Under the pieces are notes generated by a model. It worked only from the letters and a program-made list of their open reading frames with translations, was not told the origin of the DNA and ran no database searches. Below are positions 45,221-54,363 of a stretch of 64,000 nt of DNA, in pieces. A program made the position numbers and the translations under genes. This DNA is from Rhizobium sp. (GTDB lineage Bacteria; Pseudomonadota; Alphaproteobacteria; Rhizobiales; Rhizobiaceae): NCBI GenBank assembly GCA_019739215.1, contig JAHHDR010000037.1, positions 17,915-81,914 of the forward strand. The letters are read 5' to 3'. Position 1 is the stretch's first letter; each line of letters starts with the position of its first letter.

Positions 45221-46303
45221 TTCGAGAAGCACCAGATAAACCGATTGCGCCGGAAGACCCGTGTGGCGGATCAGTTCGTCGATCTCGATCGGCGCCGGTC
45301 CCAATGCCGTGACGATCAGGTCTCGGTCGGCATCGTTGGGCGGGACGGCCAGCGGGCGCTCGTCCTCGAAGATGGGTTCACTAACCTGGTGCGGTGAGAA
45401 AAGGTCGATCTGCGTGACAGGGGCCATGGCCTCGATGACATCCGATGCGCCGGTGATCAGGGTCGCGCCTTCCCGGATCAGGTTGTTGGCACCGGCCGAA
45501 CGCGGGTCGAGCGGCGAGCCCGGGACGGCGAAGACGAGGCGGCCGAAATTTGCCGCATAGCGCGCGGTGATCAGCGAGCCGGAACGGGCCGCAGCCTCCG
45601 TGACAACCAGGCCGAGGGCTATGCCTGCGATCACCCGGTTTCGGCGAGGAAAATCCCTCGCACGCGGCTCCCAGCCGAACGGCATTTCCGAGAGCAGCAC
45701 GCCGCCCTGCGCCAGCAACTCCGCCACGAGCGGAAGGTTTTCGGGCGGGTAGGGCCGATCAAGTCCGCCAGCCAGCACGGCAATCGTCCCGGTGTCGAGG
45801 CTCGCCCGATGGGCGGCCGTGTCGATGCCGCGCGCGAATCCGGAGACGACAGTGTAGCCGGCCCGACCGACATCGCGGGCGATGATGGCGGCGAACTTGG
45901 CGCCTGCGACAGAACAGTTGCGCGCGCCAACGATGCCGATGGCCGGCTGGCGCAAGGCGTCGGCGCGGCCCTTGATGGCAATCAGCGGCGGCGCCCCTTC
46001 GATCTGCTTGAGCGCCGCTGGGTAGTCCGGCTCGCCGATTCCCAAGAAACGTCCGCCGAACCGTGATGCGAATTCGAGTTCGGCAAGTGCATCCTCGCGG
46101 CTCGCCACCCGGACCGGCCGGGTCGAGCCGCCGCGGCGGGAGAGTTCCGGCAAGGCCTCCAGCGCCAGTTCGGCCGAACCGAAGTGATTGATGAGATCGC
46201 GGAACGTTGCCGGGCCGACATTGTCGGACCGGATGAGGCGGAGCCAGGCCAGTCGCTGGCGGTCGGTGAGCGCTATGCCTTTTTGACCCGCGCCCGTTTC
46301 CAA
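45152..46303 (-). CDS. dprA: DNA-processing protein DprA
   Basis: Loads RecA on incoming single-stranded DNA during natural transformation; also widespread in non-competent bacteria. 383 residues. N-terminal helix-hairpin-helix/SAM region (LAWLRLIRSDNVGPATFRDLINHFG), Rossmann-fold core (IGIVGARNCSVAGAKFAAIIA, VSGFARGIDTAAHRASLDTG, AVLAGGLDRPYPPENLPL, GAR-type SGSLITARYA) and a C-terminal winged helix (DLIVTALGPAPIEIDELIRHTGL). TTG 46303 is chosen because it lies four bases after the plsY stop behind an AGGGATAGGG ribosome site. ATG 46366 would overlap plsY by 59 bases. Confidence 0.92.
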   Translation of the reverse strand: METGAGQKGIALTDRQRLAWLRLIRSDNVGPATFRDLINHFGSAELALEALPELSRRGGSTRPVRVASREDALAELEFASRFGGRFLGIGEPDYPAALKQIEGAPPLIAIKGRADALRQPAIGIVGARNCSVAGAKFAAIIARDVGRAGYTVVSGFARGIDTAAHRASLDTGTIAVLAGGLDRPYPPENLPLVAELLAQGGVLLSEMPFGWEPRARDFPRRNRVIAGIALGLVVTEAAARSGSLITARYAANFGRLVFAVPGSPLDPRSAGANNLIREGATLITGASDVIEAMAPVTQIDLFSPHQVSEPIFEDERPLAVPPNDADRDLIVTALGPAPIEIDELIRHTGLPAQSVYLVLLELDLAGRLYRHPGGLVSLALDDP

Positions 46304-46307
46304 TGCC

Positions 46308-46925
46308 CTATCCCTTGCTGCCGATCCTACTTTCGGTTCCGGACACCAGCCGGTTGATGTTCGCACGATGCTTGATCCAGGCGATCACCGTCATAACGGC
46401 GGCGACCGCCGCGATCTTGATGTCACCCGTAAACAACTGGACAACGGGCATTGCAACCGTAGCCACCAGTGCGGACAAGGAAGAGTAGCGTGTGATTGCG
46501 GCAGTTGCAATCCAGACGAGGAGGAACAGCAGGCCCATGCGCCAGTCCAGCCCGAAGAGGACGCCGATGTAAGTCGCCACGCCCTTGCCGCCCTTGAAGC
46601 CGAGCCAGACCGGGAAGATGTGGCCGAGAAAGGCTGCGAAGCCCGCGATGACACCGCCCTCGACCCCGAAAAAGTGGTAGCCGAGCGCGGCCGGCACGGT
46701 CCCCTTGAGCGCGTCGAGCAGAAGCGTCGCGACGGCGAGGCCCTTATTGCCCGTCCGGAGCACATTGGTCGCGCCGATATTGCCCGAGCCGATCGCGCGG
46801 ACGTCGCCGAGGCCGGCCATTTTCGTCAGGATCAGACCGAAGGGTACGGAGCCGGAGAGATAGCCGAGGACTGAGGCGATGATGGCGGGGAAGGCCGTGA
46901 TGTTCCAGGTCGTCAGTGAATCCAT
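46308..46925 (-). CDS. plsY: Glycerol-3-phosphate acyltransferase PlsY
   Basis: Inner-membrane enzyme of 205 residues that acylates glycerol-3-phosphate from acyl-phosphate, the first step of phospholipid synthesis. The conserved cytosolic motifs are visible: YLSGSVPFGLILTKMAGLGD, IGSGNIGATNVLRTGNK, LLDALKGTVP and FKGGKGVATYIGVLFG. Five or six membrane helices. ATG 46925 follows GGAGGGG. Co-transcribed with pyrC upstream and dprA downstream. Confidence 0.96.
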   Translation of the reverse strand: MDSLTTWNITAFPAIIASVLGYLSGSVPFGLILTKMAGLGDVRAIGSGNIGATNVLRTGNKGLAVATLLLDALKGTVPAALGYHFFGVEGGVIAGFAAFLGHIFPVWLGFKGGKGVATYIGVLFGLDWRMGLLFLLVWIATAAITRYSSLSALVATVAMPVVQLFTGDIKIAAVAAVMTVIAWIKHRANINRLVSGTESRIGSKG

Positions 46926-46940
46926 GAGTGCCCCTCCAGA

Positions 46941-48227
46941 TTACAAGGAAAACACAGATTCGCCACCGACGTAAGTGGCGACCGCGCGGCCGGAAAAGCG
47001 CGCATCCTCGAACGGGGTGTTCTTGGATCGCGAGAGAAGCTCTTCCTTGGCGCAGATCCAGGGCTCGTCGAGGTCGATCAGCGTGATGTCGGCCGCCGCG
47101 CCCGGCTTCAGCGTGCCGCCGGGCAGGCCGAAGATGCGGGCGGGCGCCGTGGACATGGCATCGATCAGCCGCATCAACGGCACCGAGCCGTCATGGTGCA
47201 GGCGCAGTGCCGCCGCCAGCATGGTTTCGAGACCGATCGCGCCGTCCTCGGCCTCGCCGAACGGCAAGCGCTTGGTGTCGACATCCTGTGGGTCATGCGA
47301 GGAGACAATGATATCGATCTCGCCCCTGGCCAGCGCCTCGACCATGGCGACGCGGTCGGTTTCGGCGCGAAGCGGCGGGTAGAGCTTGAAGAAGGTGCGG
47401 TACTCGCCGATGTCGTTCTCGTTGAGCGCGAGATTGTTGATCGAGATGCCTGAGGTGACGCGCGCATTGCGGGACTTCGTTGCATTCAGAGCCTCGACCG
47501 AACCGGGCACGGAGATCTGGGCAGCGTGATAGCGACCTCTCGTCAGCGCTGCGATGCGCAGATCGCGTTCGAGCGGGATGATCTCGGTCTCGGCCGGAAT
47601 GCCTGACAGGCCGAGCCAGGACGCGAGCAGGCCCTCGTTCATAACTCCGCCGGCGCCGAGATGCTGGTCGCGGGTTTCCATGCTGATCACGGCATCGAAG
47701 TCGCGCGCGTAGGTCAGCGCCCGCCGCAGGACCTGGGCATTGTGCAGCGGGTTCCGGCCATTGGTGAAAGCGACGGCGCCGGCCTCTTTCAGCAGGCCGA
47801 TTTCCGTCATCTCGTCACCCGTAAGCCCCTTGGTTAGCGCTGCGGCGGGATAGACATGGACGGGAGAGGCATCGCGCGCCGTGCGGCGCACATATTCGAC
47901 CAGCGCGATGTCGTCGATGACGGGATCGGTGTCGGGCATCATGACGAAGCCGGTCACGCCGCCGGCAGCGGCAGCCCTGCAGGCCGAGGCGATGGTTTCG
48001 CGGTGCTCGCCGCCCGGTTCACCCGTGAAGACACGCGCATCGATCAGGCCAGGCACTGCGACGAGGTTGCGGCAGTCCCGGACGATGGCGGCTTCCGGGA
48101 CGCCCTGGTTGAGCGCGTCGTTGCCAGCGGCGAGGATCTTGCCGTTGCGGACGATGATCGTTCCTGTTTCGTCGAGATTGCGCGAGGGGTCGACGATGCG
48201 GACATTCTGGAGAACGATCGTGGTCAT
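46941..48227 (-). CDS. Dihydroorotase-like protein, probably non-catalytic (PyrC'/PyrX type)
   Basis: 428 residues of the class I dihydroorotase family, but the metal site is missing. The usual Asp-x-His-x-His after PGLID is replaced by PGLIDARVFTGEPGGEH. The HCED-type segment is SMETRDQHLGAGGVMNEG, the HxxHxS region is YHAAQISVPGSVE, and the catalytic TDHAPH region is IVSSHDPQDVDT. The fold and substrate-loop regions remain (MMPDTDPVIDD, FKLYPPLRAETDR, DGAIGLETMLAAAL). In Pseudomonas a non-catalytic PyrC' is needed to assemble aspartate carbamoyltransferase, and the gene here overlaps pyrB (ATGA at 48224-48227), consistent with the same structural role. A separate active dihydroorotase should exist elsewhere in the genome. 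Confidence 0.88.
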   Translation of the reverse strand: MTTIVLQNVRIVDPSRNLDETGTIIVRNGKILAAGNDALNQGVPEAAIVRDCRNLVAVPGLIDARVFTGEPGGEHRETIASACRAAAAGGVTGFVMMPDTDPVIDDIALVEYVRRTARDASPVHVYPAAALTKGLTGDEMTEIGLLKEAGAVAFTNGRNPLHNAQVLRRALTYARDFDAVISMETRDQHLGAGGVMNEGLLASWLGLSGIPAETEIIPLERDLRIAALTRGRYHAAQISVPGSVEALNATKSRNARVTSGISINNLALNENDIGEYRTFFKLYPPLRAETDRVAMVEALARGEIDIIVSSHDPQDVDTKRLPFGEAEDGAIGLETMLAAALRLHHDGSVPLMRLIDAMSTAPARIFGLPGGTLKPGAAADITLIDLDEPWICAKEELLSRSKNTPFEDARFSGRAVATYVGGESVFSL

Positions 48228-49165
48228 GCGCGTTCTCCCATGTTCTGGCCGAGGAGCAGCGCTTCCATCACGGCCATCCGCACAGCGACGCCCATCTCGA
48301 CCTGCTCGCCGATCACGCTTTGCGGACCGTCGGCGATCTCCGAGGCGATCTCCACGCCGCGGTTCATCGGGCCGGGATGCATGACCAGCGCATCCTCCCT
48401 GGCTGCCTTCAGTTTCTCGGCATCGAGGCCGTAGAAGTGGAAATACTCCCGGACCGAGGGCACGAAGGCGCCGGACATGCGCTCGCGCTGCAGGCGCAGC
48501 ATCATCACCACGTCGGCATCCTTCAGACCTTCCTTCATGTCGTGATAGACCTCGCAGCCCATGTCGGCGATGCCTGAGGGCAGCAGCGTAGACGGCGCGA
48601 CGACGCGAACGCGGGCGCCCATGGCGTTGAGCAGCAGGATGTTGGAGCGGGCGACACGGCTGTGCAGGACGTCGCCGCAGATCGCCACGATGATCCGCGA
48701 CAGCCTGCCCTTGGCGCGGCGGATGGTGAGCGCGTCGAGCAGGGCCTGGGTCGGATGCTCGTGCTGGCCGTCGCCAGCATTGACGACCGCGCAGGATACC
48801 TTCTGGGCGAGAAGTGCCGCCGCGCCGGCCGAGGAATGGCGGATCACGAGCACATCGGGATGCATGGCATTGAGCGTCATGGCGGTGTCGATCAGGGTCT
48901 CGCCCTTTTTCACCGAAGAATTGCCGACCGACATGTTCATGACGTCGGCGCCAAGCCGCTTGCCCGCCAGTTCGAACGAAGCCTGGGTGCGGGTCGACGC
49001 CTCGAAAAACAGGTTGATCTGGGTCAGGCCACGGAGTGTCGAGGTCTTCTTCTCGCGTTGCCGGGAGACCTTCACGGCCTCGTCCGCCTTGTCGAGAAGA
49101 TGGACGATGTCCTGCTCCGTCATGCCTTTGATGCCGAGCAGGTGGCGGTGCGGAAAAAAGACCAT
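48224..49165 (-). CDS. pyrB: Aspartate carbamoyltransferase catalytic subunit
   Basis: First committed step of pyrimidine synthesis: carbamoyl phosphate plus aspartate. 313 residues. The carbamoyl-phosphate loop INLFFEASTRTQASFELAGK, the HPTQALLDALTI segment, MMLRLQRERM and the aspartate-site MHPGPMNRGVEIASE are all intact, so it should be active. I choose ATG 49165 (MVFFPHRHLLGI), nine bases after GGAAGGG; an in-frame TTG at 49183 is rejected. Translationally coupled with the PyrC-like gene. Confidence 0.95.
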   Translation of the reverse strand: MVFFPHRHLLGIKGMTEQDIVHLLDKADEAVKVSRQREKKTSTLRGLTQINLFFEASTRTQASFELAGKRLGADVMNMSVGNSSVKKGETLIDTAMTLNAMHPDVLVIRHSSAGAAALLAQKVSCAVVNAGDGQHEHPTQALLDALTIRRAKGRLSRIIVAICGDVLHSRVARSNILLLNAMGARVRVVAPSTLLPSGIADMGCEVYHDMKEGLKDADVVMMLRLQRERMSGAFVPSVREYFHFYGLDAEKLKAAREDALVMHPGPMNRGVEIASEIADGPQSVIGEQVEMGVAVRMAVMEALLLGQNMGERA

Positions 49166-49306
49166 TGTCGGGCGCCCTTCCAAGTGTTTCGAGGCTCTAT
49201 AGGGCGGGCGCCGGGAGGGGGCAAGGGCCGTTGCGCGCGGAGAAGTCTAACCATCGGGGGGGCGTTTCGAGTTGAAACTGAGCACTGTTACCTCCAATGA
49301 TTGATA

Positions 49307-49369
49307 TATTCCCGCTGTGAGGGAATAAAATACATTTACAATTAAAAAATAGCGATTAGATTTCCCTCA
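49307..49369. promoter_or_regulatory. AT-rich promoter region with nested inverted repeats
   Basis: Upstream of the lipoprotein gene, the DNA is conspicuously AT-rich (49320-49365), unlike its surroundings. It holds a 7-bp inverted repeat TATTCCC-N7-GGGAATA (49307-49327). An 8-bp inverted repeat TGAGGGAA (49318-49325) with TTCCCTCA (49362-49369) shares one arm with it. Three copies of the same GGGAA/TTCCC half-site suggest a repressor or activator binding array. No known regulator is assigned. Confidence 0.4.
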
Positions 49370-49387
49370 TTCAGGGGGACTTTACCA

Positions 49388-50482
49388 ATGAAGCTGCGTG
49401 GCGCCGTCTGTCTTGCATTTGGACTTCTGGCCTCCTGTTCGGTCGTCGACACCTATTCGGTGGATCAGGATGCGGTGCAGCCTCGACAACGCTCGGGCAC
49501 CTATTTCCTGCCCAAACATGTCGTGAACGTCGTCGTCGAAGTCACTTGGGACAGGACCAAACCTGCGGCGACCAGGACCTACAGCCTCACCACCACGACA
49601 GTCGCCATGCCGGATCCACGGCAATTGAAGCAGGTGGGGTTTGCCCTTTCCCCGTTCTCGGACGACGAGATCAAGGTCACCTATACGGCCTCGGGCCTGC
49701 TTGATGCCGTATCGGCAACGGCCACCGACCGGACCGGTGATATCCTGACACGGGTCGCGGAGACGGCCGCGCTGCTTCGGGCTGGTACGACCGTGGCGGG
49801 CAATACCGTGAAGTCCAGCCACACCATACAATTTGATCCCTATGACGACCTGCAGACCCGTCACGCGAATGCGCGGCTGCGCGACCTTACGCAAAGTCCG
49901 TCCACCTGTATTGAGATCGAAAGACATCCCGGCGACTGGACGCAGGATTGTCCGCGCGGCCTGTCGATCGCCACGCCTTCGTCCGACCAGGCCGAGCCGG
50001 ACCCGCCGAACTTCGAGGTTTCCGATTCAGCGAGGAAACCGGGGATCTATTTCCGCCGGCCGATGCCACGAATGGTCCATGTGGTGCTGCGCGGCAAGAC
50101 GCTGGAAATGCGGCAGATGATGTTTGCCAACAACACGCCGATCTATCGCGTCGATATCAAGAGGACCGCCTTCGTCGCGCGCAAGACGGAACTGGATTTC
50201 GACAATGGCGACCTGCTAAGCGTGTCCGTCACCAAGCCCTCGGAGGCGCTGGCAGTGGCAACGCTTCCTGTGGCCATCGTCGACGCCTATTTCGGCCAGG
50301 TTGTCGACATGATCCTGCGCCGCAAGAATGTGCAGGACGCGCGTGCTGAGTATTATCTCGCGCTTGCGACCGCCATCAACAATGGTGTTAAGCTTGATGA
50401 GTCGCGCGTCGCGCGGGATACGTATTTCGACCGCAAGGATTGCCTTGCCGCCCATCCCGTCGATACGACACAGTGCGACTAG
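49388..50482 (+). CDS. Putative lipoprotein of unknown function with an internal repeat
   Basis: 364 residues. A signal peptide with lipobox (FGLLASC, Cys at residue 17) directs it to the outer or inner membrane. The body seems to contain two related halves. GTYFLPKHVVNVVVEV (about 37-52) aligns by eye with GIYFRRPMPRMVHVVL (about 219-234), and the segment after DDEIKVTYTASGLLDAVS with that after NGDLLSVSVTKPSEALAV. Between them lies a linker with two Cys residues. No named domain is recognised. ATG 49388 follows CAGGGGGAC. The protease gene starts three bases after its stop, so the two are one unit. Confidence 0.72.
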   Translation: MKLRGAVCLAFGLLASCSVVDTYSVDQDAVQPRQRSGTYFLPKHVVNVVVEVTWDRTKPAATRTYSLTTTTVAMPDPRQLKQVGFALSPFSDDEIKVTYTASGLLDAVSATATDRTGDILTRVAETAALLRAGTTVAGNTVKSSHTIQFDPYDDLQTRHANARLRDLTQSPSTCIEIERHPGDWTQDCPRGLSIATPSSDQAEPDPPNFEVSDSARKPGIYFRRPMPRMVHVVLRGKTLEMRQMMFANNTPIYRVDIKRTAFVARKTELDFDNGDLLSVSVTKPSEALAVATLPVAIVDAYFGQVVDMILRRKNVQDARAEYYLALATAINNGVKLDESRVARDTYFDRKDCLAAHPVDTTQCD

Positions 50483-50485
50483 CCG

Positions 50486-51430
50486 ATGTTGGCCCGGGAC
50501 CGGAGACGTCGTTGGCTTGTGCTGATCGCAACGATAGCTTTCGGTCTGATTGATGCGCGTATCGCCGGGGCGGCTGAGCTCAATCTGTGGCCCGCGGGAG
50601 TGCCGTTTCCCGAGGTCACAGTCCAGGCTGCACCCCCAGACGACGGACCGTCAATTCTTTCGCTCGACGGACGACCGAGCGAGGACAGACGCGTCGTCGG
50701 CATTGCCTTTGTCGACTCGGAAGGCTTCGAAAGGGTATGCAGCGGCCTCTATCTCAATGCGCGGCATGTGCTCACTGCCAAGCATTGCACCTGTCATGCC
50801 AACGACTATCGCGTCACCGGCAGCACCGACATGACGTCGCGCCGGGCGACATGGACCGCCGCGACGCTGCAGCCGTTCTTCCAGGCGGGGGCCGCCTGCC
50901 TGAATACGCGCGATTTCAAACCCGCCGAAGGCAACGATGTTGCCATTCTAACCCTGAACGCGCCGCTGCTCGACGACGCGCGCCAGCCGGTCAACCAGGC
51001 TACGTCCCTGCTCGGCGACATCCTGCCACTGGATAGCTGGCGAGCCACCGGGGCCATGCGTGTGCGTCTGGTCGGCTATGGCAGCACGACCGCCGATGGA
51101 CAGACGATCGGCAGGCAAAACGACGCGACGATGCAGATCAACTCGACCGACTGCGGTTCCCGTGCGGCGCGGTCGCTGGGGTGCCGGGCATACAGGGAAA
51201 TGATCATCGGGCTCAGGCGACGCGGCGAGCCGCCGGTGGATTCCTGTGCCGGCGATAGCGGCGGACCGGTCTTCCTGCCATGGGAGGGCCGGGAAATACC
51301 CATCGGTCTCGTGTCCCGATCCGTGACCGGGGGGCGGTTGGGCGAACTTTGCGGCCAGGGCGGCATCTACACATTGCTCGGGAGGTCCGACCTGATCGCC
51401 TGGCTCAATGCGCGTCTTGGGCGGGACTGA
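50486..51430 (+). CDS. Secreted trypsin-like serine protease (S1 family)
   Basis: 314 residues with an N-terminal signal peptide (RWLVLIATIAFGLIDARIAG, cleavage near AGAA, residue 31). The catalytic triad is visible: His in VLTAKHCTCH, Asp in GNDVAILTLNAPL and Ser in SCAGDSGGPVFLPW. Several Cys residues could form disulfides (KHCTCH, AACLNT, TDCGS, LGCRAY, SCAG, LCGQG). Trypsin-like S1A proteases are uncommon in Rhizobiales. It follows the lipoprotein gene by three bases, so the two probably act together at the cell surface; the target is unknown. Confidence 0.85.
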   Translation: MLARDRRRRWLVLIATIAFGLIDARIAGAAELNLWPAGVPFPEVTVQAAPPDDGPSILSLDGRPSEDRRVVGIAFVDSEGFERVCSGLYLNARHVLTAKHCTCHANDYRVTGSTDMTSRRATWTAATLQPFFQAGAACLNTRDFKPAEGNDVAILTLNAPLLDDARQPVNQATSLLGDILPLDSWRATGAMRVRLVGYGSTTADGQTIGRQNDATMQINSTDCGSRAARSLGCRAYREMIIGLRRRGEPPVDSCAGDSGGPVFLPWEGREIPIGLVSRSVTGGRLGELCGQGGIYTLLGRSDLIAWLNARLGRD

Positions 51431-51573
51431 TCACAAGCAGTGCTGTCCATTGTGACCATCCGCGAGCCGGGCCGGCCGTCGGACGTGGACAGGCGTCGAT
51501 TTTCAACACATATTCGCGACTTGGGATCAGGCGGGCCCATGCCATCTGGGGACGAATCCGCTTAAGAAGCCTT

Positions 51574-53229
51574 ATGGAAAGAATCGCGCACGCCGACCTC
51601 ACCCCAGAGGAACTGAACCAGCCGGAACCTTGGACGGGGGTGAACGCCTACCGGTCCGACCCGCTGCTGGTCGACATTTCCTCGACCATGCCCCGTGCCT
51701 TGCGGGAGGAGTTCGACATGATCGGTCGCTATGCGACTGCTCACGAGGCGCAGGAACTGGCGCGGATGGCGAACCAGAACCCACCCTCGCTCAGGACGCA
51801 CGGCCCGCGCGGCGAGCGGCTCGACAGCGTCGATTTTCACCCCGCCTGGCATGCGCTGATGCGGCGTTCAGTGGCGAGCGGATTGTCGTCGTCGATCTGG
51901 GAGGCCAAAGAGGAGGAGGCGGGGATCACCCATCAGGCTCGCGCCGTGCGGTTCTACCTCACATCGCAGCTCGAATGCGGCCACCTTTGCCCGCTGACCA
52001 TGACCTCCGCCGCGATGGCTGCGATCCAGGCGACGCCGGCCGTCCACAAGACCTGGTTGCCCCGGACGACCACGCGACGCTACGATTCCGCCAACAAGCC
52101 GGCGCAGGAGAAGACCGGCGTCACCATCGGCATGGGAATGACCGAGAAACAGGGCGGCACCGACGTGCGGGCAAACCGCTCGGTTGCCGAAAAGGTCAGC
52201 GATGGCATCTACCGGCTGCACGGCCACAAGTGGTTCCTGTCCGCGCCGATGAGCGACGCCTTCGTCATGCTGGCCCAGACCGAACAGGGCATGGGCTGCT
52301 TCCTAGTGCCGCGGCTCCTGGAGGACGGAAGCCGCAACGGGCTGCGCTTCCAGCGCCTCAAGGACAAGATCGGCAACCGCTCCAACGCCTCGAGCGAGGT
52401 GGAATTTTCGGAGGCCTATGGCTTCCTCCTCGGCGATCCCGAGCACGGCATACGCACGATCCTGGACATGGTGACGCTGACGCGGCTCGATTGTGCCCTG
52501 GCGTCCGCCGGCATCATGCGGGCAGCGGTGGCGGAGGCAATCCACCACATCCGCGGCCGTTCGGTGTTCGGCAAGGACCTGATCGACCAGCCCCTGATGA
52601 CGCGCGTGGTCGCCGACATGGCACTGGACGCGGCGGCGGCAGGCGCACTGGTCTTCCGGCTTGCCGGCGCTTTCGACAATGCGTCGGCCAGTGACGAGGA
52701 GAAGGCCTACAAGCGCATCATGACGCCGGTTATCAAATACTGGGTGTGCAAGCTTGCGCCGCCGCTGATCTACGAGGCGATGGAGTGCCTCGGCGGTTCC
52801 GGCTATGTCGAGGAGCGGCCGATGGCGCGGCACTATCGCGAGGCGCCAGTCAATGCGATCTGGGAAGGGTCCGGCAATGTCATGGCGCTCGACGTGCTTC
52901 GAGTGCTGGCCCGGCACGGCGACCAGTTCGACCTGCTTTTCACCATGCTTGCGCGCGATCTGGGGCCGGCGGGCGCCAAGACGGTCGACGTGCTACGGGC
53001 AGCTGCCGCACTGTGTGAACGCGATGAAGGCTCGGCACGGTTCTTCACCGAGCAACTGGCGCTGGCCGCTGGCGCGGCGGAGATGATGCGGCTCGGCGCC
53101 GGCCGGGTCGCCGACGCCTTTCTCGAAAGCCGGCTCGCCGGCGGCTGGCGGGCGACTTACGGCATGCTCGATTCGCGATTCGACGCCCGCTTCATCATCG
53201 ACTTGCTCTATCCTGCCGCCGGGCACTGA
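51574..53229 (+). CDS. Acyl-CoA dehydrogenase, AidB-like
   Basis: FAD flavoprotein of 551 residues in the AidB subgroup (longer than the usual 380-residue acyl-CoA dehydrogenases). Typical pieces: NQPEPWTGVNAYRSDPLL (N-terminus), MTSAAMAAIQATPAV, GMGMTEKQGGTDVRANRSVA (flavin-binding loop), TRLDCALASAGIMRAAVAEA, YEAMECLGGSGYVEE (catalytic-Glu region) and NAIWEGSGNVMALDVLRVL. E. coli AidB is part of the adaptive response to alkylation and binds DNA; many homologues may be ordinary isovaleryl-type dehydrogenases. ATG 51574 is chosen on family alignment although its ribosome site is weak; the frame is open upstream. Confidence 0.9.
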   Translation: MERIAHADLTPEELNQPEPWTGVNAYRSDPLLVDISSTMPRALREEFDMIGRYATAHEAQELARMANQNPPSLRTHGPRGERLDSVDFHPAWHALMRRSVASGLSSSIWEAKEEEAGITHQARAVRFYLTSQLECGHLCPLTMTSAAMAAIQATPAVHKTWLPRTTTRRYDSANKPAQEKTGVTIGMGMTEKQGGTDVRANRSVAEKVSDGIYRLHGHKWFLSAPMSDAFVMLAQTEQGMGCFLVPRLLEDGSRNGLRFQRLKDKIGNRSNASSEVEFSEAYGFLLGDPEHGIRTILDMVTLTRLDCALASAGIMRAAVAEAIHHIRGRSVFGKDLIDQPLMTRVVADMALDAAAAGALVFRLAGAFDNASASDEEKAYKRIMTPVIKYWVCKLAPPLIYEAMECLGGSGYVEERPMARHYREAPVNAIWEGSGNVMALDVLRVLARHGDQFDLLFTMLARDLGPAGAKTVDVLRAAAALCERDEGSARFFTEQLALAAGAAEMMRLGAGRVADAFLESRLAGGWRATYGMLDSRFDARFIIDLLYPAAGH

Positions 53230-53364
53230 GCCCGCAATCTGACGACATGCAAATATGACTTGTTTCTCAGCGCTCTGCATGCTTCCATCCTGAGCGGGAG
53301 GCGTTGCTGCGGGGGGAGCCGGGGCAGCGCCAAAGGACGGTCAAAACTGTTCCGGGAGGAAGAT

Positions 53365-54336
53365 ATGAGACGACGCGACTTCATCAGACTTTCCGCAGCC
53401 TTTGCCGCATCGGTGGCGTTTCCCTGGGCGACGCAGGCCTATGCTGCGCTCGACAGCCTGCGGGTGATCGCGCCGGCTGGGCCGGGTGGCGGCTGGGACC
53501 AGACTGCGCGTGCGATCGAGGAAGTGGTTCGCGCGCTCAACCTCGCCGGCTCAGTTTCCGTGGAAAATGTTCCGGGCGCTGGCGGCACGATCGGACTTTC
53601 GCAACTGGCGGGCAAGGAAGCCGGCAACCCGAATGTCCTGATGGTCATGGGGCTCGTCATGGTCGGCGCGATCCTCACCAACCAGTCTCCTGCGACTCTC
53701 GATCAGAGCACGCCGATCGCGCGATTGACCGGCGAGTTCGAAGTCGTCGTCGTGCCGGGATCCTCCGAACTGAAGTCCATGGCCGACCTGGTCGAGAAGT
53801 TGAAGACGGACACCGCGGCCGTCAGTTTCGGCGGCGGATCGGCCGGCGGCACGGACCACATCCTTGCCGGGCTGATCACCAAGGCGGCCGGTGCCGACGT
53901 CACCAAGCTCAACTACATTCCCTATTCTGGCGGCGGCGAGGCGCTCGCGGCCATTCTCGGCGGCCATGTGACGGCCGGCATTTCCTCGCTTTCCGAATGG
54001 GAAGGCCAGATCCAGTCCGGCGAACTGCGCGTGCTCGCCATATCCTCGGGAGACCGGCTGCAAGGCCTTGATGCACCAACGCTCAAGGAGCAGGGTCTCG
54101 ACATCGAACTGGCCAACTGGCGCGGCGTGATCGCACCCCCCGGCCTCGACGATGCCGGCAAGGCCGCGCTCCTCGATATCGTCAGGCAGGTGCATGACAG
54201 TGCCGAATGGAAAAAGATCCTCGCCGACAAGAAGTGGACCGACCTCTATCTCGCCGGCGACGAATTCGCGGCGCTGGTATCCGAGGAGAATGCGCGCACG
54301 ACCGAAGTCCTGAAGGGAATCGGCCTCGTGGAATAG
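53365..54336 (+). CDS. tctC: Tripartite tricarboxylate transporter, periplasmic binding protein TctC
   Basis: 323-residue solute-binding protein of a TTT system. A twin-arginine-like or Sec signal peptide (MRRRDFIRLSAAFAASVAFP, cleavage near AYA, residue 28) precedes the mature protein. The start of the domain is LRVIAPAGPGGGWDQTARAIE, and the substrate loop has NVPGAGGTIGLSQL, VGAILTNQSPATLDQ and FGGGSAGGTDHILAGLI. The family binds citrate, tricarballylate, other carboxylates and some aromatic acids; no specificity is evident. ATG 53365 follows GGGAGGAAG. Confidence 0.93.
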   Translation: MRRRDFIRLSAAFAASVAFPWATQAYAALDSLRVIAPAGPGGGWDQTARAIEEVVRALNLAGSVSVENVPGAGGTIGLSQLAGKEAGNPNVLMVMGLVMVGAILTNQSPATLDQSTPIARLTGEFEVVVVPGSSELKSMADLVEKLKTDTAAVSFGGGSAGGTDHILAGLITKAAGADVTKLNYIPYSGGGEALAAILGGHVTAGISSLSEWEGQIQSGELRVLAISSGDRLQGLDAPTLKEQGLDIELANWRGVIAPPGLDDAGKAALLDIVRQVHDSAEWKKILADKKWTDLYLAGDEFAALVSEENARTTEVLKGIGLVE

Positions 54337-54363
54337 CGACGGCTGGCATCAACGGGGGGCGAA

